A stretch of 64,000 nucleotides of DNA, taken from contig CAWAXW010000006.1 of NCBI GenBank assembly GCA_963786155.1, positions 2,418,001 through 2,482,000 on the forward strand, in the 5' to 3' direction. Shown piece after piece: positions 60,179-64,000 of this stretch (its first letter is position 1; each line of letters opens with the position of its first letter). The stretch is from CAWAXW01 sp963786155. Lineage in GTDB: Bacteria > Actinomycetota > CADDZG01 > WHSQ01. The notes beneath the pieces are model-generated. The model was not told where the DNA came from, searched no databases, and saw only the letters and a list, made by a program, of their open reading frames with translations. The translations under genes were made by a program, and so were the position numbers.

Positions 60179-60718
60179 CTAGCTGGTGAGCTGGTGCCCG
60201 TTCGAGGCTGGGCACTTGTGACCTGCAGGGTCCATCGGCAGCCCGCAGAGCTGGCAGATCTCCCGGCCCTCTCCGATCACAGCGAGGGCATGGAGGACGA
60301 ACGCACGGGCCTGGTCGCGTCGCAGTAGGAGCCGCACACCGTCCTCATCTTCGTCATCTTCATCGGGATCGGCCTCGTCCTCGTTCTCTTCGGTCACCGG
60401 CTGCACGAACACGACAACGACATCGCGGTCCTCGTCGTACGCGAGACCGATCGTCCCGACGCGCCATAGGGGCTCGAGTGGATCTTCGAGGCCCAAGCCG
60501 GGATCGCGCGCCGGCATCGTCGATCCGACGGCATCGGCGCTGTCGACCAAGACCAGCAGCTCCCGCAGCTTCTCGGCGAGCAGAGACACCTGTTGCTTCT
60601 CCACGATGAACGTGTAGGCGCCGAAAGTGCCGGTCGCTTGGAGATAGAAGGCCCGTTCTCCGGGCTCGCCAACCGCGTCGGCGGTGAATACCTCAGGAGT
60701 GAGCTCAACCTGGCTCAT
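60179..60718 (-). CDS. DUF3090-family protein
   Basis: This is a 179-residue protein: ELTPEVFTADAVGEPGERAFYLQATGTFGAYTFIVEKQQVSLLAEKL in pieces, then an acidic stretch (EENEDEADPDEDDEDEDG). The C-terminal zinc-like motif is CQLCGLPMDPAGHKCPASNGH. The function is unknown. It starts at ATG 60718, overlapping the phosphatase stop (ATGA); the longer open frame is out-of-frame sequence of the phosphatase. Confidence 0.9.
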   Translation of the reverse strand: MSQVELTPEVFTADAVGEPGERAFYLQATGTFGAYTFIVEKQQVSLLAEKLRELLVLVDSADAVGSTMPARDPGLGLEDPLEPLWRVGTIGLAYDEDRDVVVVFVQPVTEENEDEADPDEDDEDEDGVRLLLRRDQARAFVLHALAVIGEGREICQLCGLPMDPAGHKCPASNGHQLTS

Positions 60719-61326
60719 GCCGTCCTTCCTGCCGGAAGGCCGGGGGCATTGACCGCCATCACGTAGGGGCCTTGGCTCGATACGCCGATGATCGTGATCG
60801 AGACCGGGGAGATCGCGATCCGTTGGAAGAGGTCTATGTGCACCCCCAGGTAGTGAGCGGTGATGAGCTTGATCACGTCCGCGTGGGAGACACAACACAC
60901 GGTCTTCTTCGGGTGCTCGCCGCGCAGCCGCTCGACCGCGTCGACCGCCCGGTCCTGAACTTCTCGCAAGGTCTCTCCGTCGGGGAAGCGTGCGCCGGAA
61001 GGCCACCGCTGCACGGTCGTCCAAAGCTTCGTTCGGACGAGGCTCTTGAAGGGACGATCGGTCCAGCGGCCGTACCGGACCTCGCCGAGCTCTTTCCGGA
61101 TCTTCGGCTGTAACCCATGCTTCGCTGCGATGAGCCGCGCCGTCTCGACCGTTCTGTCGATCGGCGACGAGTAGACCGCGGCGAAGGGCACGTCCTTCAG
61201 GGTCTCGGCCACTCCTCGTGCTTGATCCGCCCCTTCGTCGCTCAGGTGTACGCCGGGCAGCCATCCCGACAGCCGCTTGCCCGTGTGCTCGGTCAATGCG
61301 TGCCGAACGAAGTAGAAGGTCGTCAT
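60715..61326 (-). CDS. Histidine-phosphatase-superfamily protein (MSMEG_4193 type)
   Basis: This is a 203-residue phosphatase/phosphomutase fold. The RHG-like motif is FVRHALTEHTGKRLSGW. The second conserved Arg is in YSSPIDRTVETARLIA, then Glu in LGEVRYGRWTDR, and the late His in VCCVSHADVIKLI. It belongs to the actinobacterial set with DUF3090 and the SCO1664-type gene, often near mshC; no mshC is seen here. The 4-bp overlaps on both sides show one operon. Confidence 0.9.
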   Translation of the reverse strand: MTTFYFVRHALTEHTGKRLSGWLPGVHLSDEGADQARGVAETLKDVPFAAVYSSPIDRTVETARLIAAKHGLQPKIRKELGEVRYGRWTDRPFKSLVRTKLWTTVQRWPSGARFPDGETLREVQDRAVDAVERLRGEHPKKTVCCVSHADVIKLITAHYLGVHIDLFQRIAISPVSITIIGVSSQGPYVMAVNAPGLPAGRTA

Positions 61327-63266
61327 CTATCTAGGGACTTCGCGATCGCCTCCAGCGCTCCGGGGTTCTCGAGCGACGAAAGATCGCCCGCGTCCTCTCC
61401 CAATGCCGTTGCCTTGATGGCTCGTCGCAGGATCTTCGCCGACCGGGTCTTCGGAAGCTCCTCCACGAAGAGGATCCGGGCCGGGGTGAAGGCCTTGCCC
61501 AGCACTTCGGCGATGACCTTCTTGACCTCGGCTTCGAGATCGGGCCCGGGGACTGCGTCCGGTCGCAGGATGCAGAAGCACCAGACGGTTTCGCCCTTCA
61601 CCTCGTCCGGGATGCCCACCGCGGCGCATTCGATGACCGCGGGATGCCCGACCGCGGCCGATTCGAACTCCGCGGGACCGATCCGTTTCCCGGCGATGTT
61701 CAGCGTGTCGTCGCTTCGTCCATGAAGGAACCAATAACCGTCCTCGTCGATGGAGGCCCAGTCGCCGTGGACCCACACCCCCGGCCATCTCGACCAATAG
61801 GTGTCGATGTATCGCTCCGGGCTTCCCCAGAAGCCGCGGGTCTGCGCGGGCCACGGCTTCGTGCAGACCAGTTCGCCCACCTCTCCGCGGACGGGCCTTC
61901 CATCGGGACCGAAGACGTCCATCGCCATCCCGAGGCTCGGCGCGCCCAACGAACAGTTCTTCGTGGGCGTGACCGGGGTCTGGCCCAAGAAGCACGCGCC
62001 GACCTCGGTCCCGCCCGACAGATTCATGATCGGGCAACGGCCCCCACCGACGACATCGGAGAACCATCGATAGGGCTCGGGGTTCCACGGCTCACCGGTG
62101 GAACCAAGGACCCGCAGTGTCGATAGGTCGTGGGCGCGCACGACGTCCTCACCCGCCGGCATCAGAGCTCGGATAAGGGTCGGAGAGATGCCAAGGACGG
62201 TGATCTTGTGGCGTTCGATCATCGACCAAATGCGATCGGGGGCCGGGTGATTCGGCGCGCCCTCGTACATGAAGACGCACGCGCCGTTGGCATGCCCCCC
62301 CACCATCTCGAGCGGTCCCATGATCCAGCCCATGTCGGTGACCCAGTAAAGGATGTCGTCGCTCTTGACGTCGAGTTGATACGCGACCTCTTGCGCGATC
62401 TTGACGAGGAAGCCGCCGTGCACGTGCACGCTTCCCTTCGGCTTGCCGGTCGTCCCCGACGTGTAAGCGATCATGAACGGCGTTTCGGGATCGAGGCCTT
62501 CCGCCGGGAGTACCGGCGAATGAGCCTCGAACGCCGCACCCCAGGAGATGTCGCGCGCGCTCATCGGAGTCTCGGACTCCGGGAACCTCTTTACGACGAC
62601 CACCTTGTGGACTGAAGGAGACTGCGCTACCGCCTCGTCGGCGACGGACTTCATGTCCACCCGATTGCCACGCCTCCAGAAGCCATCGGCCGTGATCAGC
62701 AACTTCGCACTGGCGTCGTTTAGCCGCGTTGCAACCGCGGGGGCTCCGAATCCAGAGAAGATAGGCATGTAGATCGCACCGATCTTCGCTATGGCGTACA
62801 GCGCCACCACCGCTTCGGGGATCATGGGTAGGTACACGCCGACGGCATCCCCACGACCGATGCCCAGATCCTTCAGACCCTGAGCCGCACGGTCTACCTC
62901 TGCTCGCAGATGGGCGTAGGTGAATGTCCGTGTCTCGCCCGTCTCGCCCTCCCATATGAGCGCCGGGTTTCCGGCTCGCTCGGACGACACCGCGTGTCGA
63001 TCGACGCAGTTGTGGGTCAGGTTGATGCGCCCGCCCGTGAACCACTTCGGCCATTCGGGCCCGTTCGATACATCGAGCATCTGGTGGAAGGGGGTGGCGA
63101 AGTCGATCCCGACATCCTCTATGGCGGCACCCCAGAACCACTCGATGTCCTCTATGGAGCGCCGTACCAGCTCGTCGTAATCGGAGATGCCGTGTTTCCG
63201 CATCAAGCGAGTGACGTTGGCGTTCTCGATGTAATCGGGCGTCGGTTCCCACACGAACTCGGACAT
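61323..63266 (-). CDS. Acetyl-CoA-synthetase-like AMP-forming acyl-CoA ligase
   Basis: This is a 647-residue adenylating enzyme. An ACS N-terminal segment (FHQMLDVSNGPEWPKWFTGG) leads to the P-loop-like IAYTSGTTGKPKGSVH. NLSGGTEVG, WVHGDWASIDEDGYWFLHGRSDDTLNIAGKRIGPAE and the catalytic Lys region LPKTRSAKILRR follow. GSTGEPWNPEPYRWF is the acetate-pocket region of this family. The acid substrate may be acetate or another short acid. Overlaps with the histidine phosphatase make it the second gene of this operon. Confidence 0.9.
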   Translation of the reverse strand: MSEFVWEPTPDYIENANVTRLMRKHGISDYDELVRRSIEDIEWFWGAAIEDVGIDFATPFHQMLDVSNGPEWPKWFTGGRINLTHNCVDRHAVSSERAGNPALIWEGETGETRTFTYAHLRAEVDRAAQGLKDLGIGRGDAVGVYLPMIPEAVVALYAIAKIGAIYMPIFSGFGAPAVATRLNDASAKLLITADGFWRRGNRVDMKSVADEAVAQSPSVHKVVVVKRFPESETPMSARDISWGAAFEAHSPVLPAEGLDPETPFMIAYTSGTTGKPKGSVHVHGGFLVKIAQEVAYQLDVKSDDILYWVTDMGWIMGPLEMVGGHANGACVFMYEGAPNHPAPDRIWSMIERHKITVLGISPTLIRALMPAGEDVVRAHDLSTLRVLGSTGEPWNPEPYRWFSDVVGGGRCPIMNLSGGTEVGACFLGQTPVTPTKNCSLGAPSLGMAMDVFGPDGRPVRGEVGELVCTKPWPAQTRGFWGSPERYIDTYWSRWPGVWVHGDWASIDEDGYWFLHGRSDDTLNIAGKRIGPAEFESAAVGHPAVIECAAVGIPDEVKGETVWCFCILRPDAVPGPDLEAEVKKVIAEVLGKAFTPARILFVEELPKTRSAKILRRAIKATALGEDAGDLSSLENPGALEAIAKSLDR

Positions 63267-63287
63267 CGTTGGGGAGGCTAACGCCTC

Positions 63288-64000
63288 CTACTCGTCGGCG
63301 AGCAACTCGATCACGAGCCCGTCGAGGATGTCCTTCTCCGACACAAGCACTTCCGCGAGGTCGAACACCTCCATCGCGCTCTTGAGGATCTCGGCCCCCG
63401 CAACGATCACATCGGCGCGGCCCGGTTCGAGTCCCTTGATCTTGCATCGCTGTTCGTAGGTCAGGCTTGCGAGGCGCCGGCCCAACCTGCGAACGTCGCC
63501 GTGCGACATGACGGCATGGTGCGTGACGTCGGGGTCGTAGACCGGCAAGCCCACATTGATGGCGGCCAGATGTGTGACCGTGCCGGCTACCCCGATCAGT
63601 CGCGTTCCGGAAGGAACCTCGAGCTGAGCGCGCGCATCGCGGAGACTGCTCTCGACGTCGACTCGCAGCGCGTCCATCTCTTCCTCGGTGGGGGGATCGG
63701 AGTCAAGGTGCTTCTCGAACATCCGGACGCACCCGATATTCAGCGAGATGAATCCGTGCGGCCGGTCGGTTCCCACGACAAGCTCGGTCGAACCTCCGCC
63801 GATATCGAGCACGAGCTTCGGTTCCTCCGGTGGAAGATCGGACGAGGCACCAAGAAATGACGTCTGAGCTTCCTCGTCGCCGGAAAGCACCTCAAGGTCG
63901 GTGCCCGTCAGCTTCTTGACGCCGTCGTAGAACTCGCTTCTGTTGCGCGCATCTCGAACGGCCGACGTACCGGTGACGCGCAATCGCTCGACGCTGTACT
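63288..64000 (-). CDS. Ppx/GppA-family phosphatase (N-terminus beyond the window)
   Basis: The frame is open to the window edge (..YSVERLRVTGTSAVRDARNRSEF) and ends at 63288, so about 80 N-terminal residues are missing. The actin-like ATPase fold shows LEVLSGDEEAQTSFLGA, LVLDIGGGSTELVVG, GVAGTVTHLAAI and EILKSAMEVFDL. It is an exopolyphosphatase or pppGpp phosphatase. It lies 21 bp upstream of the CoA ligase on the same strand. Confidence 0.92.
   Translation of the reverse strand, partial: YSVERLRVTGTSAVRDARNRSEFYDGVKKLTGTDLEVLSGDEEAQTSFLGASSDLPPEEPKLVLDIGGGSTELVVGTDRPHGFISLNIGCVRMFEKHLDSDPPTEEEMDALRVDVESSLRDARAQLEVPSGTRLIGVAGTVTHLAAINVGLPVYDPDVTHHAVMSHGDVRRLGRRLASLTYEQRCKIKGLEPGRADVIVAGAEILKSAMEVFDLAEVLVSEKDILDGLVIELLADE

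Noticed and set aside
1..64000. CRISPR array, insertion sequence, integrase or prophage
   Set aside because: No regularly spaced repeats, transposase, integrase or phage structural genes are seen; gene order looks chromosomal.

Overview
The window is a 64 kb piece of a high-GC chromosome. It most likely comes from a deep-branching actinobacterium (Actinomycetota). The clues are an Mce lipid-transport gene with its Mce-associated membrane gene, two F420-type luciferase-like oxidoreductases, a PPOX-fold protein, an actinobacterial ring-hydroxylating phenylacetyl-CoA set, the actinobacterial histidine-phosphatase / DUF3090 / SCO1664-type trio, frequent GTG and TTG starts, and dense 4-bp start/stop overlaps. 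I cannot place it to genus. Nothing looks like a prophage, plasmid, IS element or CRISPR array.

Layout. 0-6 kb: end of an mce operon, then isolated housekeeping genes (pterin dehydratase, ispH, nth) and an AbiEi/DUF559-like gene. 6-9.3 kb: a TetR regulator with an inverted-repeat operator, then paaABCD. 9.3-13.6 kb: a large GAF/GGDEF/HD-GYP c-di-GMP protein and small genes. 13.6-24.6 kb: one long leftward amino-acid operon (unknown gene, ilvB, ilvN, ilvC, leuA, leuC, leuD, leuB, a cimA remnant, pheA, aldehyde dehydrogenase). It starts at a strong promoter followed by a ribosome-mediated attenuator whose 16-residue leader peptide is rich in Ile, Leu and Val. ilvD diverges from the same region. 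26.4-32.5 kb: a membrane-anchored sigma-like protein, an ABC1 kinase, an M28 peptidase, a LysM protein and a secreted metalloprotease. 32.7-38.5 kb: a moxR / DUF58 / transglutaminase / phospholipase-like operon. 38.5-44 kb: archease and rtcB, mutM, a tRNA-binding-domain protein, an MBL hydrolase, an LLM enzyme and an RTX-repeat protein. 45.2-48.8 kb: a PEP-synthase-like phosphotransferase, a membrane protein and a tyrosine-type phosphatase. 48.9-59.4 kb: a leftward row of two subtilases (one with two complete catalytic domains) and a complete Opp/Dpp peptide importer, interrupted on the opposite strand by an unusual tRNA gene. 59.4-64 kb: SCO1664-type / DUF3090 / histidine phosphatase / acetyl-CoA-synthetase-like / Ppx-GppA operon.

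Functional themes. The ilv-leu block can make all three branched-chain amino acids under one attenuation switch. The subtilases and the Opp system look like an extracellular proteolysis and peptide-uptake unit. paaABCD points to aromatic (phenylacetate) degradation, but the paaE reductase is not next to it.

Data quality. At least four genes (M28 peptidase, secreted metalloprotease, PEP-synthase-like enzyme, OppF) carry single-base frameshifts, mostly in GCGCGC-type runs. These could be residual assembly errors rather than true pseudogenes. The leuB/cimA junction is different: there coding sequence is truly missing.
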